Assembly (NCBI RefSeq): GCF_000281045.1 | Contig: NW_008246070.1 | Coordinates: 1,233,274 to 1,297,273 of the forward strand | Reading direction: 5' to 3' | Origin: Saprolegnia diclina VS20 | Taxonomy: Eukaryota; Oomycota; Saprolegniomycetes; Saprolegniales; Saprolegniaceae | DNA length: 64,000 bases | In this document: in pieces, positions 63,170 to 64,000 of the stretch | Layout: each line of letters starts with the position of its first letter | Numbering within the stretch: position 1 is the first letter of the stretch | The notes under the pieces: generated by a model | What the model saw: the letters and a program-made list of their open reading frames with translations, nothing else | What the model was told of the DNA's origin: nothing | Databases searched by the model: none | Program-made: the position numbers and the translations under genes

Positions 63170-64000
63170 ATGTTCCTCGCCAAGCTCCGCACGCCGATCG
63201 CGTCGTCTGCGCTTCGCCGCGCCTCGACGGCCGCCACGGCCTCGCCGCTGGTCGACGCGGATGACGTGGCGTCGCACGCCGAGGCCATCGAGAAGGACTG
63301 CATCATCAAGACGTACAACCCGGACGGCGTGCGCACGCAGAAGGGCCTCGTCTTCACGCACGGGAAGGGACCGTACCTCTTTGACTCGCACGGGAAGAAG
63401 TACCTCGACTTTTGCTCTGGTATCGCAGTCAACAACCTCGGCCACGCCGACCCCGAGTGGGCAGCCGCGATCGCCGACCAAGCCACGGTACCGACCGCCG
63501 CTCCTGCAACATGGTTCGCTCATGCATCGAGTGTAGAAAGTATGCCATGTGAGCAACCTCTTCCACTCGGAGCCGCCGCTCAAGCTCGCAAAGAAGCTCG
63601 TGGAACACTCGACGTTCGACAAGGTCTTCTTCTGCAACTCGGGTAGGCTGTCGGAGACACCAACATCATCCCATCGTGCTGCGAACCATAGGCACGGAAG
63701 CTAACGAAGCCGCGTACAAGTTTGCGCGTCTCCACGGCAACAAGGTGGCCAAGGGCACGTACGTACCTCATCTGCGAGAATCACTACACATTGACGCGCT
63801 CGACGATACTAGGCCGCTTGAAGGGAAGAAGACGCATGTCATTGCCTTCAAGGGCGGCTTCCACGGCCGCTCGTCCGGGTCGCTCTCGCTCACGTACAAG
63901 CCGGCGATCCGCGAACCGTTCTTGCCCCTCGTGCCCAACATTACGTTCGCCGAGTACAACAACCTCGACGACGTCAAGGCGCAGATCTCGGACCACACGT
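63170..64000 (+). CDS. Acetylornithine aminotransferase, mitochondrial (3' end outside window)
   Basis: PLP-dependent class III aminotransferase of arginine biosynthesis. Starts [20 protein letters not shown], a mitochondrial presequence, then [19 protein letters not shown] and [20 protein letters not shown]. Three short introns (first ending GAGTGTAG, later ones ACCATAG and ATACTAG) lead to [42 protein letters not shown] and [20 protein letters not shown]. The PLP lysine lies beyond the window. Ornithine aminotransferase is a less likely alternative; the NSGTEANE and GGFHGR motifs fit the ArgD group. Confidence 0.92.

Overview
The window is eukaryotic nuclear DNA, gene-dense and GC-rich, with genes on both strands and very short introns. 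Almost every intron I could read is 34-51 bp (a few reach about 70 bp), starts with GT (often GTACG) and ends in TAG. The gene content includes a flagellar assembly factor (DNAAF1), an ERK7-like MAP kinase, a bacterial-type class II fructose-bisphosphate aldolase, a TPS-TPP fusion and an oomycete-style initiator in front of the aldolase. Together these suggest a flagellated stramenopile, most likely an oomycete water mould of the Saprolegniales type. That assignment is inference. There are no operons, phage, CRISPR arrays or recognisable rRNA/tRNA genes.

Layout, 1-23 kb: topoisomerase III alpha (minus, runs off the left edge), a cytochrome P450, mitochondrial ribosomal protein bL20m, a ten-exon DENND6-type DENN protein, two tandem pyroglutamyl-peptidase I paralogues, a 1782-residue membrane protein made of two homologous halves, a UBE3D-like E3 ligase, an unrecognised conserved-looking protein, a secreted papain-family protease and an acyl-CoA oxidase.

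23-42 kb: an ERK7/8-type MAP kinase, a two-TM protein with a poly-Asn/Ser tail, a nine-exon small protein that simple ORF calling misses, the exosome nuclease RRP6, an RS-domain protein, class II aldolase, DNAAF1, a free-standing asparagine-synthase domain with a zinc ribbon, a SYLF-domain protein, an EF-hand protein and eIF3g. A 2.2 kb stretch without a convincing gene follows.

43-64 kb: a PX-like protein, a protein of ~40-residue MAK/R-type repeats, a SWSAP1-like RecA-fold ATPase, a TPS-TPP fusion with an altered phosphatase motif and a C-terminal hydrophobic anchor, a long disordered protein carrying two 21-bp minisatellites, a CTL/SLC44 transporter, a WDR91 homologue, a mitochondrial protein and the start of acetylornithine aminotransferase (runs off the right edge).

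The genes are mostly unrelated housekeeping functions. Thematic links are endosome/membrane traffic (DENND6, WDR91, SYLF, PX-like), flagellum biology (DNAAF1, ERK7-like kinase) and recombination/repair (TOP3A, SWSAP1-like). A CCGGATA-containing motif recurs just upstream of at least six of these genes and may be a shared promoter element. Coordinates of multi-exon genes span start codon to stop codon, introns included.
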